Both the position numbers and the translations under genes were made by a program. Below, one piece after another: positions 8,263 through 16,904 of a DNA stretch of 64,000 bases; the first letter of the stretch is position 1, and each line of letters begins with the position of its first letter. This stretch comes from Metabacillus sp. FJAT-52054 (GTDB lineage: Bacteria; Bacillota; Bacilli; Bacillales; Bacillaceae). The DNA is taken from assembly GCF_037201815.1 (NCBI RefSeq), contig NZ_CP147407.1, positions 2,550,723 to 2,614,722 on the forward strand. Direction: 5' to 3'. A model generated the notes under the pieces. That model searched no databases, was not told the DNA's origin, and was given only the letters and a program-made list of their open reading frames with translations.

Positions 8263-8505
8263 TTATTCAGTTACGTAATATATGTATGTTTTATTTTTAC
8301 GCTTCAGTAATGTTGATTTTTCATAGTAGATTCTATATCCGTTTTGCAGCGATTCATGTCCACTGTATTTAAGTTTACTTTCCTTAGCAAACTCCTTGGT
8401 TGCATCAATAATACTTGATCCTCTTGAGATAAAAACGGGGTTATCATAACTAGTTGTAATTGTTTGCATATTAACCCCTTCAAGATAAAATTTATATTCT
8501 GCCAT
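8263..8505 (-). CDS. Hypothetical small protein (80 aa)
   Basis: I do not recognise this protein. From ATG 8505 (behind ggagtggatgg) it has 80 residues, starting MAEYKFYLEGVNMQTITTSY. It has no membrane segment; the charge pattern and alternating strands suggest a small folded alpha/beta domain (VFISRGSSIIDATKEFAKE...). It has its own terminator and a separate ribosome site, which favours a real gene. GTG 8517 is the alternative start. It occupies the place where B. subtilis has yqxL/yqhB/yqhA, none of which is present. Confidence 0.55.
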   Translation of the reverse strand: MAEYKFYLEGVNMQTITTSYDNPVFISRGSSIIDATKEFAKESKLKYSGHESLQNGYRIYYEKSTLLKRKNKTYIYYVTE

Positions 8506-8517
8506 ATATCCATCCAC

Positions 8518-8954
8518 TCCATTTCTTCTTTATAAAGAACAATATAGGCATAATATACCACTTATTTTTTTCGAAAACAAGGGAATTCGCCATATTTATC
8601 TCCCATAAATTCCTTTATATGCACCTTCAAGTTCCTTTAAGAGAACTCAAACTATCCGACACTTTATTTTTTTAATAGAGAAAGCGTTTTTGTGTCCATG
8701 TTTTTTTGCAGTTTGAAGGCAGTCATATTATTCGGAAGTATCGTTTTATATTCAAATGGAATCCATTTAAATGGTTGAGCGATTAGGCTTTTCTGTTCTT
8801 TATTAGGATAATGTTTAAATACATATGGGATAGAGACAAGAAAAGAACTCAATCAGTATCCCATTCATAACCATGATTCCTCCCCTGGTCAGCGAGCATG
8901 AAAAGGGGGTCTTAGCGCTGAAAGTGATAAAAAATCACCCGCCCGGGTGATTTT
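8518..8954. other. Gene-poor stretch between the orphan gene and mgsR
   Basis: Apart from the possible broken reading frame at 8664-8874 and the mgsR terminator at 8929-8956, nothing firm is seen here. In B. subtilis the comparable interval holds yqhA, yqhB and yqxL, so it probably marks a deletion relative to that genome. Confidence 0.4.
8664..8874 (-). pseudogene. Possible broken small gene
   Basis: A good ribosome site (ggggaggaatc) and ATG at 8874 open a frame that ends after 19 codons. One base out of phase, a 62-residue frame (8852 to 8664) continues with a coding-like sequence (KHYPNKEQKSLIAQPFKWIPFEYK). That second frame has only a TTG with no ribosome site. A single-base frameshift would join the two. 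No family is recognised. It may equally be chance; confidence is low. Confidence 0.3.
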
Positions 8955-8956
8955 TT
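8929..8956. terminator. Intrinsic terminator of mgsR
   Basis: aaaaaatcaccc, loop gccc, gggtgatttttt: a perfect 12-bp stem with T runs on both strands. It overlaps the mgsR stop codon. Confidence 0.85.
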
Positions 8957-9335
8957 AAGAGACTGATATATGAAGCTGGCTATTTTTTGTTAATTTGTTT
9001 AAGGCTTGCGGGTTATATCCGACGACTAACTTTTTTCCATCAGTCAAAATGGGACGGCGGAGAAGCTTCGGTTCATCGGATAACAGCTTCAGCAATGATG
9101 AGAGATTCATATCTTCAATATTCAAGTTTAATTCCTTGAAGGTTTGGCTTCTGGTGGCAAGTATTTCATCAATGCCATCTGTTGTCAGCTGGAGAATTTT
9201 TTTAAGTTCATCCTCATTAGGAGTCTCGCGGAACATATGCCTTTCTTCAAAATCGACCTCGTTTGCTTTCAGCCAATGTTTTGTTTTTCTGCAGGAAGTG
9301 CAGCTCGGGTACGTGAAAAAAGTCAAATCGCTCAT
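8955..9335 (-). CDS. mgsR: Spx/MgsR family stress regulator
   Basis: A 126-residue ArsC/Spx-like protein with the N-terminal redox pair CTSCRK (residues 12-15) and the conserved RRPILTDGKKLVVGY segment of the ArsC fold. MgsR (YqgZ) modulates part of the SigB general stress response in B. subtilis by acting with RNA polymerase; thiol oxidation and ClpXP turnover control it. Next to yqgY and comG this is the orthologous position. ATG 9335 follows aaggagga. The upstream region has an unusual triple TTGTACA array. Confidence 0.9.
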   Translation of the reverse strand: MSDLTFFTYPSCTSCRKTKHWLKANEVDFEERHMFRETPNEDELKKILQLTTDGIDEILATRSQTFKELNLNIEDMNLSSLLKLLSDEPKLLRRPILTDGKKLVVGYNPQALNKLTKNSQLHISVS

Positions 9336-9407
9336 TTTATCGTTCCTCCTTCATCATATTCAAAGACTTATATGGGCAAGTTACGTTTATTTTTATCTGT
9401 ATTTGTA

Positions 9408-9436
9408 TTGTACATTAGTTGTACATAGTTTGTACA
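9408..9436. promoter_or_regulatory. Triple TTGTACA direct repeat, 11-bp phase
   Basis: TTGTACA occurs at 9408, 9419 and 9430, so the copies are exactly 11 bp apart and on one face of the helix. Each core TGTACA is itself a palindrome. The array lies between the divergent genes mgsR and yqgY, 73 bp upstream of the mgsR start and ahead of the yqgY promoter. It looks like a cooperative regulator-binding site; the regulator is unknown. Confidence 0.55.
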
Positions 9437-9490
9437 CTGATATGCACTGAAGATTCAAACCTTTTGCAGACACTCAAATGTAAACGCTTA

Positions 9491-9520
9491 TTTACAATGA
9501 AAGGAAATGTCCTATATAAT
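9491..9520 (+). promoter_or_regulatory. Sigma-A promoter of yqgY
   Basis: TTTACA at 9491-9496, an 18-bp spacer and a perfect TATAAT at 9515-9520, 40 bases before the yqgY start codon. Confidence 0.65.
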
Positions 9521-9560
9521 ATAAGTGGATGGACTAGAGGGGTAAGGGAGGAATTTGCAT

Positions 9561-9806
9561 ATGGATCGGATGTTTCGTGTGCTGGGATTCTGGACTGGAA
9601 TCTTTGCGGTCATGTTTTATTTAGGGGAAATGGAAGAAACGTCTCTGTTATTCTTTGCTCAAACGGTATTTTTTGTTTTTTTATCCTATCTTAAATTATC
9701 TGAACGAATGTACATTTATATCTTTGGAGCCTATTTAACGGTTTTCTTTGTCGGCTTCACGTACTGGACTACTTTTATGATGGTTCCTGGCCAAGGAGGC
9801 CATTAA
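9561..9806 (+). CDS. yqgY: DUF2626 family membrane protein YqgY
   Basis: An 81-residue protein beginning MDRMFRVLGFWTGIFAVMFYLGEM, with three hydrophobic segments and a short HPG-type tail. It matches the DUF2626 (YqgY) family, which is restricted to Bacillales; its function is unknown. ATG 9561 follows gggagga at 8 bases; the TTG at 9555 is not needed. It has its own promoter and terminator and is one of few plus-strand genes in this block. Confidence 0.85.
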   Translation: MDRMFRVLGFWTGIFAVMFYLGEMEETSLLFFAQTVFFVFLSYLKLSERMYIYIFGAYLTVFFVGFTYWTTFMMVPGQGGH

Positions 9807-9833
9807 CCCCCAATCAAAATTTTTCCATAGTAA

Positions 9834-9863
9834 AAAACAGGCTGATTGTTCAGCCTCTTTTTC
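9834..9863. terminator. Bidirectional intrinsic terminator
   Basis: aaaaaac, then aggctga, loop ttgt, tcagcct and cttttt. It can end yqgY on the plus strand and the methyltransferase gene on the minus strand. Confidence 0.8.
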
Positions 9864-10890
9864 TATGAATGAGAACATAAAAAGATTCACTCATTCCTTC
9901 ATGTGATAAAAGGGATCGGATTGCCCGATTATCTTTTGATGCTTTAGAGAATGGATTTGGGTCATGGTTTTCCTGTAGAAAACCCGCAAGATTATTCTTC
10001 CAAAAAAATTCAGTTTTCTTTTGAACAGCTATTTCCTGCCAGCCCAATTCCGCTGCTTTTATATTATAGGCCGTTAAGGGAATATCATAGGTTAGATCCA
10101 TCTTAAATGGATGACTTAGGGGATTGGAAATAAGAATATGATTTTTGTAGCCTCGGATTGTCCCTTGTTTCCGTAATTGCAGCTGTTCTGAAAAATGGCC
10201 ATAGTCCGCTGTAACTAAGTATGCATCTCCGAGCTTTTTGTCCAGATTATCCAGCAGCCCAAGCATTGCGCTGGGAACCTCGGCTCTATAGCCTTCCTGG
10301 AGGCTGATTTCAGCCCATTTCAAATAATCTGACAGAGTGTTGCTCTCGTCTTTTCTCGCTGTTAACATGAGATCTTCTTCATTCACTCCTACACCTAACT
10401 CTACAATTCGTCCACACCTGTTTTGAGCGATTTGGACGGGCAGAGCATCGAGCAATTCATTGGAATAGAAAACGCCTGAGAAGGCATCTGGGAGGTCCTC
10501 TAAGGAAGCTAGACGGGTCACTTCGAGAGTTTCAAGCGACGCTGCATGATAGGGGCTGGACTCAATGCAATAAACTGTTCCCTGACTATAAAGGGAAGGA
10601 GAGCGCTTTTTCCATTCGTTTAGAAAGGACCGGATGAATGCTCCTGTCCCGCTTCCCATTTCACAAAAGACCGGGGGAATATCCCCCGCTTCTACTCTTT
10701 TTATAAACCATCTGGCCATAACTGCCCCATAAAAATCAGAAATGGAACTGGACGTATAAAAATCGCCTTTCTTGCCGATTTTTTGGCCTTCGGTCATATA
10801 ATAGCCGTGAATCGGATGGTACAGACATTGTTCCATATAGTCCGCAAAAGAAAGAAAACCTCCGCTTTCTTCTATTTGCTGAATGATCAC
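9850..10890 (-). CDS. MidA-like (DUF185) SAM-dependent methyltransferase
   Basis: 346 residues from GTG 10890, which has aaggtga 6 bases upstream; GTG 10899 is the alternative. The MidA/NDUFAF7 signature is clear: FLSFADYMEQCLYHPIHGYY at the start, GKKGDFYTSSSIS, then the SAM-binding CEMGSGTGAF and FYSNELLDALPVQ. Mitochondrial relatives methylate an arginine of complex I subunit NDUFS2; the bacterial target is unknown. It follows yqgX with its ribosome site overlapping the yqgX stop, so the two form an operon. B. subtilis lacks this gene at this position as far as I recall. Confidence 0.85.
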   Translation of the reverse strand: MIIQQIEESGGFLSFADYMEQCLYHPIHGYYMTEGQKIGKKGDFYTSSSISDFYGAVMARWFIKRVEAGDIPPVFCEMGSGTGAFIRSFLNEWKKRSPSLYSQGTVYCIESSPYHAASLETLEVTRLASLEDLPDAFSGVFYSNELLDALPVQIAQNRCGRIVELGVGVNEEDLMLTARKDESNTLSDYLKWAEISLQEGYRAEVPSAMLGLLDNLDKKLGDAYLVTADYGHFSEQLQLRKQGTIRGYKNHILISNPLSHPFKMDLTYDIPLTAYNIKAAELGWQEIAVQKKTEFFWKNNLAGFLQENHDPNPFSKASKDNRAIRSLLSHEGMSESFYVLIHRKRG

Positions 10891-10900
10891 GCTTTTCACC

Positions 10901-11533
10901 TTAAAATCCGTTCAAAAAAGGATTTCGATCCATTTCATCCTGTATGGTTGTCTCCGGACCGTGACCGGACAGCACAAATGTATCTTCAGGGAGAGTCAGT
11001 AAATGGTCATGGATACTCTTAATTAGGAGCTGATGGTCTCCGCCAGGCAGGTCGGTCCTTCCGACTCCCTCCTTGAACAGGACATCTCCGCTGAATACTG
11101 ACTGGGTTTCTTTGTGGTAATAAGAAACACTGCCGGGAGAGTGTCCTGGAGTATATAGCACTTGAAATGTAAAATCTTTAAAAGTAAGCGGTTCTCCCGG
11201 CTGGACAAATTCATCAGCCGGTCTTGCGTGAATCGGTCCTGCTTGAAAGAAATGAGAACCATTCAGCTCTGGTGATGGAAGCCAGTCCTTCTCCTTTTTA
11301 TGTACGTATACCGGCACGGTCCAGCGGGCGCGCACTTCGTCCACAGCACCTATGTGATCAAAATGAGCGTGAGTAAGCAGCACAGCTAATGGCTTTAAGC
11401 CTCTTGCCTGAAGGAGCTGATTTAATTTGTTTCCTTCACTTCCCGGATCAAAAATAATGCATTCCTTCTCTTTATTGCTTAATACATAACAGTTTGTTTG
11501 CAGGGGACCTAGCGGAATCCGTTCCCAATTCAT
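10901..11533 (-). CDS. yqgX: MBL-fold hydrolase YqgX (glyoxalase II-like)
   Basis: A 210-residue metallo-beta-lactamase fold protein with LTHAHFDHIGA (HxHxDH), YTPGHSPGSVSYY, FSGDVLF and the C-terminal SGHGP: the full binuclear metal site. Proteins of this group (YqgX, YcbL-like) are type II glyoxalase-like hydrolases acting on S-lactoyl thiols or related thioesters; in bacillithiol-using Firmicutes the substrate may be a bacillithiol adduct, which is inference. ATG 11533 follows cgaggtg. First gene of an operon with the MidA-like methyltransferase. Confidence 0.88.
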   Translation of the reverse strand: MNWERIPLGPLQTNCYVLSNKEKECIIFDPGSEGNKLNQLLQARGLKPLAVLLTHAHFDHIGAVDEVRARWTVPVYVHKKEKDWLPSPELNGSHFFQAGPIHARPADEFVQPGEPLTFKDFTFQVLYTPGHSPGSVSYYHKETQSVFSGDVLFKEGVGRTDLPGGDHQLLIKSIHDHLLTLPEDTFVLSGHGPETTIQDEMDRNPFLNGF

Positions 11534-11875
11534 ATTAGCACCTCGTTTATTCTGTGAAATTTACGGCTCTTTTAAGCATGCCTGATAATCTTTGGCTTCA
11601 GGCGTCACCTTTCATGGAGGTTTCTCGCCTTCATTTGCAATCACCATGATGCCAGAATCAGCTTTTAACTTTTAGAAAGTTAAATTTATATAACTATATC
11701 ACCTATTATTAAGGAAAATCCGGAAAGTTTCAACGATTTGGGGTTATGCTAAAATTCCTTGCTGCTGAAGGAGTTTAAGGAAAATTTTAACTCGACTTTC
11801 ATTTTGAAAACGTTTAAAATTGTAAATAGAACTTGTTTCATTTTTTTCCAGAAGCGATTGCAAGGGGGATTGGCA
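11534..11875. other. Intergenic region with a 21-bp palindrome and a structured element
   Basis: No gene in 342 bases between the divergent yqgX and yqgW. It holds (a) a two-tier hairpin at about 11603-11631, in which GGCG pairs with CGCC and an inner ACCT with AGGT, and (b) a perfect palindrome, tttaactttTAGaaagttaaa, at 11664-11684. No known riboswitch class was recognised in (a). The palindrome is operator-like and could serve either gene. Confidence 0.45.
11664..11684. promoter_or_regulatory. 21-bp perfect palindrome, operator-like
   Basis: Two 9-bp arms (tttaacttt and aaagttaaa) surround a 3-bp centre. It has no T-run of terminator type and lies 130 bp from yqgX and 190 bp from yqgW, so a dimeric repressor site is the simplest reading. 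Confidence 0.4.
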
Positions 11876-12049
11876 ATGGGGTTAGTCATCATCTTTTCGT
11901 TAATTTCGCTGTTAGCCGTATTTGGTGTATATCGTGCCTTTAAAGAGAAAAACATGCTGGGAATTATGTTTTGTTTAGCAACAGTTGGTGTATTTGGCTG
12001 GTTCACCATTATGACCGTAATCAGTCATGGTTATCCGACACATCACTAG
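11876..12049 (+). CDS. yqgW: DUF2759 family membrane peptide YqgW
   Basis: 57 residues from ATG 11876, behind aaggggg. The longer upstream frame has no ribosome site. MGLVIIFSLISLLAVFGVYRAFKEKN and VGVFGWFTIMTVISHGYP are two membrane segments with the DUF2759 pattern, as in B. subtilis YqgW. Its role is unknown. It stands alone on the plus strand between yqgX and yqgV, the same order as in B. subtilis. Confidence 0.82.
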   Translation: MGLVIIFSLISLLAVFGVYRAFKEKNMLGIMFCLATVGVFGWFTIMTVISHGYPTHH

Positions 12050-12226
12050 AAAAAACAGCGCTTCAAACTGCCCTTTCAGGCAAAAGACAACTTCCATAAT
12101 CCAGGATGAGAGGGCTTGAATGCACTAGGGAAACGATGAATATGAAGTCTCCATCATTATGGAAAGAATTTTTCATGAATGATGTTTCCGAATCGTTCCT
12201 TCTTTTTAACTGCCCGAAGATTACAG

Positions 12227-12258
12227 AAAAAGCCGGCCATAATTTAGCCGGCTTTTTT
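12227..12258. terminator. Bidirectional intrinsic terminator
   Basis: gccggc, 9-base loop, gccggc, flanked by aaaaa and tttttt. It lies just beyond the 3' end of yqgV on the minus strand and downstream of yqgW on the plus strand. Confidence 0.8.
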
Positions 12259-12270
12259 ATGTAGAATTAT

Positions 12271-12588
12271 TTAGGTTTGCCTCATATGCTTCTGAACACT
12301 TTCAAGCTTGCTCTGCATCGTTGATTTCTTATCTCTTCTGTCGTCGATCCGGATGTTGCTCGCTACTCTTGATATGCCTTCCTGAAAGGGTGCTTCATGG
12401 ATTGCTTGAATGACTTCAAATAGGATTGGAAGCTCGCCTTCTATTAACGTGTTCATCGGTGTCAAACGAAATTCTATTTTTCCCTCTGATCTGTATTCTT
12501 CTAAAATGGCTTGGATACCGGCTACATGTGCGCTTACACTTGGGGTAGCCGTTCCAATTGGTATGATCGTAACATCTGCTATTGGCAT
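12271..12588 (-). CDS. yqgV: MTH1187-family thiamine-binding protein YqgV
   Basis: A 105-residue protein of the MTH1187/YkoF family (DUF77) with ferredoxin-like strands IADVTIIPIG and the FRLTPMNTLIEG motif. Relatives bind thiamine or its hydroxymethylpyrimidine moiety and form homotetramers. It probably buffers or senses thiamine; no enzyme activity is established. ATG 12588 follows gaagggcggg. The gene is between yqgU and yqgW, as in B. subtilis. Confidence 0.82.
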   Translation of the reverse strand: MPIADVTIIPIGTATPSVSAHVAGIQAILEEYRSEGKIEFRLTPMNTLIEGELPILFEVIQAIHEAPFQEGISRVASNIRIDDRRDKKSTMQSKLESVQKHMRQT

Positions 12589-12637
12589 GAATTTTTCCCG
12601 CCCTTCTTTTATAAAAATTATATCATAGACATAGAAG

Positions 12638-13714
12638 CTAAAACTTAATTAGGGTTTTCAGACTTCCCGTTACCATGTTAAACACTTTTTCAAGCTGAAA
12701 ACCGTACAATACTTTTGTTCCATCTGGGGAGAACTGCAAAGGAACGTTTAATGCATCCTCAAGCCGGACATTTTTTTTCTCCTTCGAAAAGGAAAAAGAA
12801 ACTAAATCCAGTTTGTCTGTTTCCTTGTTGTATTCATAAGTTAGAAACTCTTTCCCATTGGGACTGATTTCCGCTTTTGGAAGTTCAGCCAGTCCTTCTG
12901 TCTGTTTTATGGAAGCAGCAAAGCGGCGGGTTTTCGCCCCATCATGGATATGGAAGAAAGCCTCACCATTTTCCTGGCTCAACGTAACCCATACATTTTT
13001 TTTCGCGTAGAAAGCAAGCACCTTTTCTGCCGCCAGTTTTTCCTCATTTTTTTCGGGATCATACTGATAGATATCGGATACCTGATTTGTATTATCTTTT
13101 GCAAAGAGCAGGTTGCCCTCTCCGGTCCATTCTGCAAATGGAGCATCTATTGGGTTTGATTTTTCAAATCCGCTTAGAGGATAGTATATAACGGTCTTGT
13201 AGGTCCAATCCTCGTTAAATGATGTCACAAACAGCCGGTCAGAATTGCTTTTACTCCATGAAAAAGCAAGATCGTGTGATGAAAATTTCTTTTCAAACCG
13301 TTCCTCTCCCTTTGCGTCAATCAACAGTAAAACAATTTGTTTTGACGAAGGACTGCCCTGCAGCAGGATGTAATCACCACTAGGTGATGTTTCAAAGTCG
13401 GTAACAGGCATATTGACGCTGTAGAGCTGCAATTTTTGGCCTGTTGTGAAGTTGTACGTGTACAGAACGGTTTGCCGGTCCTTATATTCAGCGAAAACAA
13501 CCGTGTCATTACCCATCCATCCTCCAACCATTTGAAAGGTCTCCTCATTCGCCTGGTAGGATACGATCGAATCCTTTTGTTTCTGCTGTTTTTTTTCCAT
13601 ATTTATCTTCGCTTCTGCAGCCGGAATATTTTGCTGCTCAGCACTCGTACAGCCCGCAGTCACCACTGCAAGGGCAAAAGCTGCCGTCATCACACGGAAT
13701 CGATTGCTTCTCAT
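12638..13714 (-). CDS. yqgU: YqgU-like lipoprotein, beta-propeller-like
   Basis: 358 residues with a lipoprotein signal peptide: basic MRSNRFR, hydrophobic AAFALAVV and the lipobox TAGC (Cys22). The rest shows repeated blades of the WD40/TolB type (for example EYKDRQTVLYTYNFTTGQKLQLY, SPSGDYILLQG, SPNGKEFLTYEY, SPDGTKVLYGF). It is anchored on the outer face of the membrane. Function is unknown; by position it is the counterpart of B. subtilis YqgU. ATG 13714 follows aaaggtgaagaagg. Confidence 0.8.
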   Translation of the reverse strand: MRSNRFRVMTAAFALAVVTAGCTSAEQQNIPAAEAKINMEKKQQKQKDSIVSYQANEETFQMVGGWMGNDTVVFAEYKDRQTVLYTYNFTTGQKLQLYSVNMPVTDFETSPSGDYILLQGSPSSKQIVLLLIDAKGEERFEKKFSSHDLAFSWSKSNSDRLFVTSFNEDWTYKTVIYYPLSGFEKSNPIDAPFAEWTGEGNLLFAKDNTNQVSDIYQYDPEKNEEKLAAEKVLAFYAKKNVWVTLSQENGEAFFHIHDGAKTRRFAASIKQTEGLAELPKAEISPNGKEFLTYEYNKETDKLDLVSFSFSKEKKNVRLEDALNVPLQFSPDGTKVLYGFQLEKVFNMVTGSLKTLIKF

Positions 13715-13741
13715 ACCTTCTTCACCTTTCTTTGTACTTGC

Positions 13742-14863
13742 TTACATATATAAGGCCGCCCAAAAGATGCCTTCCCCTTTTTCCCGAATGCTTTCATATT
13801 GATCAAGCGGGAGAGGATTTACTCCTAAGCCAAGTTCAATGGTATAGCCAGAACGGCCCCATTCATGAATAAACCAATCCCGGTAGCCGGCATGGCTGTC
13901 AATATTCCTTACTTCTGTATAGCCGCTTAATATCGAAAATTCCTTTACAATTAATGCAGCTTCTTCAGGCTCCCGATTTAAATATCCCCAGTAAATTTCT
14001 TCCCCCTGAGTGTGAAAACATAAAAGCCGGTCGAACCTCTTCTCTTCAGATAAACGTGCCATTGTAATGGCTTCAGGTTCTGATAGAGGGCGGTCTCCAG
14101 GATAATCTCTGGAAGATGGAGTTTTCGGAAGCTTTCTTTCCTTTTCAATTTCCCAATAAGCAGGAAATTGATTATTTAAATCTACACCGCGAATATTCGC
14201 TTTCCATTGTGAAAAATCATGGGATTGCTGATTAATCTGGAGAACAAGTTTCCTTAAATCGCTATCATCCGGGAGGCCTTCAAGGACAAGATCTACACCA
14301 TCCGGATTGACCATAGGAACAATCGAAAGGGAGTTATGCGAATAAAGCTGAAGAGAAGAATGGCTGAATCTGGTTTTTCCATGAACAAGATCATTCGCAA
14401 ATTGTTCAAGCCAATCCATTAATACAGCAGAAGTTATCCATTCGTTTGCGTGGAAGGAGGCATTCATATGAACGTTTCTTTTTCCTGTACCAATCGTTAT
14501 CTCTATTATAGGCTGATTCCGTATACTATTTCCAATTATATGTGTCTGAATAAACGGGTACTTTAGAACCATTTTTTCTATATCACGATAGAAACACGCT
14601 GAAGAATATTTTTTTTGCCTAGGGACAATGCGATCTGAGACTTTCACAGCTTTATTGAACCCTTCCATTGCATCCTCGGGTTTACAGGCTGACGGCAGTG
14701 ACAATCCGGACGCCGCCCACTCATATCCGGGAATGCTGATAACTGTTGCTGCTGGAATCGGATCCATTAGCGGCTGATTGGATTGCTCAATTAAAAGAGC
14801 GGGAAGATCAAAGTACTCTGCCAGTGTGCTAATTCGAACAGTTTCAATTAGTTTGATTTTCAT
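13742..14863 (-). CDS. yqgT: M14 family metallopeptidase YqgT
   Basis: A 373-residue zinc carboxypeptidase-fold enzyme. HANEW (zinc His and Glu), NPDG, LLCFHTQGE (third zinc His) and YTIELGLG (catalytic Glu) give a full M14 active site. The first ~50 residues look like a LysM-type binding unit (STLAEYFDLPALLIEQSN...VISIPGYE). B. subtilis YqgT is annotated as a gamma-D-glutamyl-L-diamino acid endopeptidase, so peptidoglycan peptide cleavage is probable. No signal peptide is evident. ATG 14863 follows aaaggggg. Confidence 0.85.
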   Translation of the reverse strand: MKIKLIETVRISTLAEYFDLPALLIEQSNQPLMDPIPAATVISIPGYEWAASGLSLPSACKPEDAMEGFNKAVKVSDRIVPRQKKYSSACFYRDIEKMVLKYPFIQTHIIGNSIRNQPIIEITIGTGKRNVHMNASFHANEWITSAVLMDWLEQFANDLVHGKTRFSHSSLQLYSHNSLSIVPMVNPDGVDLVLEGLPDDSDLRKLVLQINQQSHDFSQWKANIRGVDLNNQFPAYWEIEKERKLPKTPSSRDYPGDRPLSEPEAITMARLSEEKRFDRLLCFHTQGEEIYWGYLNREPEEAALIVKEFSILSGYTEVRNIDSHAGYRDWFIHEWGRSGYTIELGLGVNPLPLDQYESIREKGEGIFWAALYM

Positions 14864-14981
14864 AGAAATATCCCCCTTTCGTACAATTCATTTTATGAGA
14901 GAGATACTCCTTTCTGAACCAGTGAAAATGAGCCAATTGGCTTTGAGAAAAATTGGCTATCCGGTAAAATTTACCTAAAAA

Positions 14982-15012
14982 AAAGAACTTTGGCCAATTG
15001 ACCAAAGCTCTT
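14982..15012 (-). terminator. Intrinsic terminator of yqgS
   Basis: On the minus strand aaagagctttgg, loop tcaattgg, ccaaagttcttt and a T run: a 12-bp stem with one G-T pair. Confidence 0.8.
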
Positions 15013-15020
15013 TTTGCTTG

Positions 15021-16904
15021 CTATTTATTTTCTGCCGGTTTTTGATCTTCTTTGTTATAGAACCTTAACAAATCACTATAGATAATTTTGTCTGAGTAGT
15101 CGAGTTCTTTCTTCGCTTTATCTACGTAAGGTTCACATACTTTTTTGTCTTCTGCAGGCTGTCCGGTACTCTTATCGTAGCAGATATTGTCGGTGTAAAC
15201 ATATTTATCTGTTACAAAGCTTCCGTCACGCATGACAGTGAATGGAAGACGGTCTTTAGAGAACAAGTCATTCCCGAACTCAACTTGGTCTTTTGTATCG
15301 ATACCAAGCAGATTCATTATGGTAGGACGGATATCAATCTGTCCGCCGACTGTGTCAATTTCCTTAGGGTTCTTATCTGTTACACCCGGAATATGAACGA
15401 TAAACGGTACACGCTGAAGCTGTTCAGATTCAAAAGGTGTAATTTCTTTGCCTAAGAACTTCGCCATCGCTTCATTGTGATTTTCGGAAATACCGTAATG
15501 GTCTCCGTAGAAAACAATGATGGAGTTATCATAAAGCCCATCTTCTTTCAGCTTTTCAATAAAACGTTTAATGGCATCATCCTGATACTTTACGGTTGTA
15601 AAATAATTGTTCAGGGTTTTACTGTTTGAATCGAATTTATCGATGGTTTGATCTTCCTCGCTTAGTTCAAACGGGAAATGGTTCGTAAGCGTAATGGACT
15701 TAGAATAGAATGGCTTTTTCATTTCTTTCATATGGTCAGCCGTTTGCTCAAAGAATTCCTTATCCTTAAGTCCCCAGCCTACTGAAGTTTCTGGTGTAAC
15801 ATTATAGCTATTCACATCATAGAATTTTTCATAACCAAATGAATTGTACATGAGATCGCGGTTCCAGAAGGATTTGTTATTTGCATGAAATGCAGCTGTT
15901 GTATAGCCGTTTTGCTTCATGATTTCCGGAGCAGCGTTGAATTCATTATCAGGGTTTGTAAAGAATACAGCTCCCCTGCCGAGCGGGTATAACGAATTTT
16001 CCACAAGGAACTCTGCATCAGAGGTTTTCCCCTGTCCTGTCTGATGATAAAAATTAGTGAAATTGTAGCTTTGTTTTGATAAATCATTCAGATATGGAGT
16101 AATCTCCTGTCCATTCAATTTTTCATTCATGACGAATGACTGAGTAGATTCAAGAGAAACCACTATGACGTTTCGGCCTTTAGCAATTCCCTTCATATCC
16201 TGATTCGGTTCTTTTTTATTTGCTTTAATATAGTTTTGAATTTCCGTTAAATTCGTGCTGTCTGCCATTGCACGCTGTGCAGACGTTTTGGACTGGATAA
16301 TTCCATCATACACATGGAAGTTATAAACACTGATGTTTTTAACAAGCATTTCACGGTCGAAAGATCTTGTTAAAAGCTGAGGGCGTTCCGTTTCAGCAAG
16401 TCCAAGGTTAAAGAAGAAGATAGCTGCTACCATTAAATAATAGGCTGAGCGCTCTTTTCTTGTTGCTCTCGATTCAGAGCGAAAAGCAGGTTTGCGAAGC
16501 AGCCAGAACATGATGATTAGATCTACAAACAGAAGAACGTCAACAGGCTGGAATAAGGAAGAAATACTGCTTCCCAAGTCGCCCATGTTACTTGACTGGA
16601 ACAGCACCGGAATGGTAAGGAAATCATTAAAGAATCGGAAGAAGACCATGTTTGCCAGCAATACGACCGTTAACAGGATGCTGACGATAAACACATATCG
16701 GTTCCTGTTCTTTTCCTTCATAAACAATCCGATTCCATAAATAAAGAGCAGGAAGCTGAGTGGATTGATAAAAAGAATGAATTCCTGTTTCCAGTTTTCA
16801 ATTTTAATGTCAAAGCTAGTTTTATAGACAATGTAAGTTTTAAGCCACATGAACAATGTAGCTATGAGCAAAAAAGAAATTTTTGATATTGAATTTTTAC
16901 GCAT
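15021..16904 (-). CDS. yqgS: Lipoteichoic acid synthase family protein YqgS
   Basis: 627 residues: five membrane helices in the first ~200, then an extracellular sulfatase-fold domain. [10 protein letters not shown] carries the catalytic threonine; [18 protein letters not shown] and [10 protein letters not shown] supply the metal and substrate residues of LtaS enzymes. It polymerises glycerophosphate from phosphatidylglycerol onto a glycolipid anchor. In B. subtilis LtaS is the main enzyme, with YfnI, YqgS and YvgJ as paralogues; position identifies this as YqgS. A signal peptidase site after SAQRA(M)AD is plausible. ATG 16904 follows gaggaggt. Confidence 0.9.
   Translation of the reverse strand: MRKNSISKISFLLIATLFMWLKTYIVYKTSFDIKIENWKQEFILFINPLSFLLFIYGIGLFMKEKNRNRYVFIVSILLTVVLLANMVFFRFFNDFLTIPVLFQSSNMGDLGSSISSLFQPVDVLLFVDLIIMFWLLRKPAFRSESRATRKERSAYYLMVAAIFFFNLGLAETERPQLLTRSFDREMLVKNISVYNFHVYDGIIQSKTSAQRAMADSTNLTEIQNYIKANKKEPNQDMKGIAKGRNVIVVSLESTQSFVMNEKLNGQEITPYLNDLSKQSYNFTNFYHQTGQGKTSDAEFLVENSLYPLGRGAVFFTNPDNEFNAAPEIMKQNGYTTAAFHANNKSFWNRDLMYNSFGYEKFYDVNSYNVTPETSVGWGLKDKEFFEQTADHMKEMKKPFYSKSITLTNHFPFELSEEDQTIDKFDSNSKTLNNYFTTVKYQDDAIKRFIEKLKEDGLYDNSIIVFYGDHYGISENHNEAMAKFLGKEITPFESEQLQRVPFIVHIPGVTDKNPKEIDTVGGQIDIRPTIMNLLGIDTKDQVEFGNDLFSKDRLPFTVMRDGSFVTDKYVYTDNICYDKSTGQPAEDKKVCEPYVDKAKKELDYSDKIIYSDLLRFYNKEDQKPAENK

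Noticed and set aside
8995..9450. 151-residue plus-strand frame opposite mgsR
   Set aside because: Antisense shadow of mgsR with no start signal and non-protein-like composition.
11603..11631. Known riboswitch (fluoride, c-di-AMP, THF, glycine types considered)
   Set aside because: None of the conserved cores could be matched by eye; kept only as an unexplained structure.
14932..15001. Repeated CCAATTGG motifs between yqgT and yqgS
   Set aside because: Largely explained by the yqgS terminator loop and one nearby chance copy.
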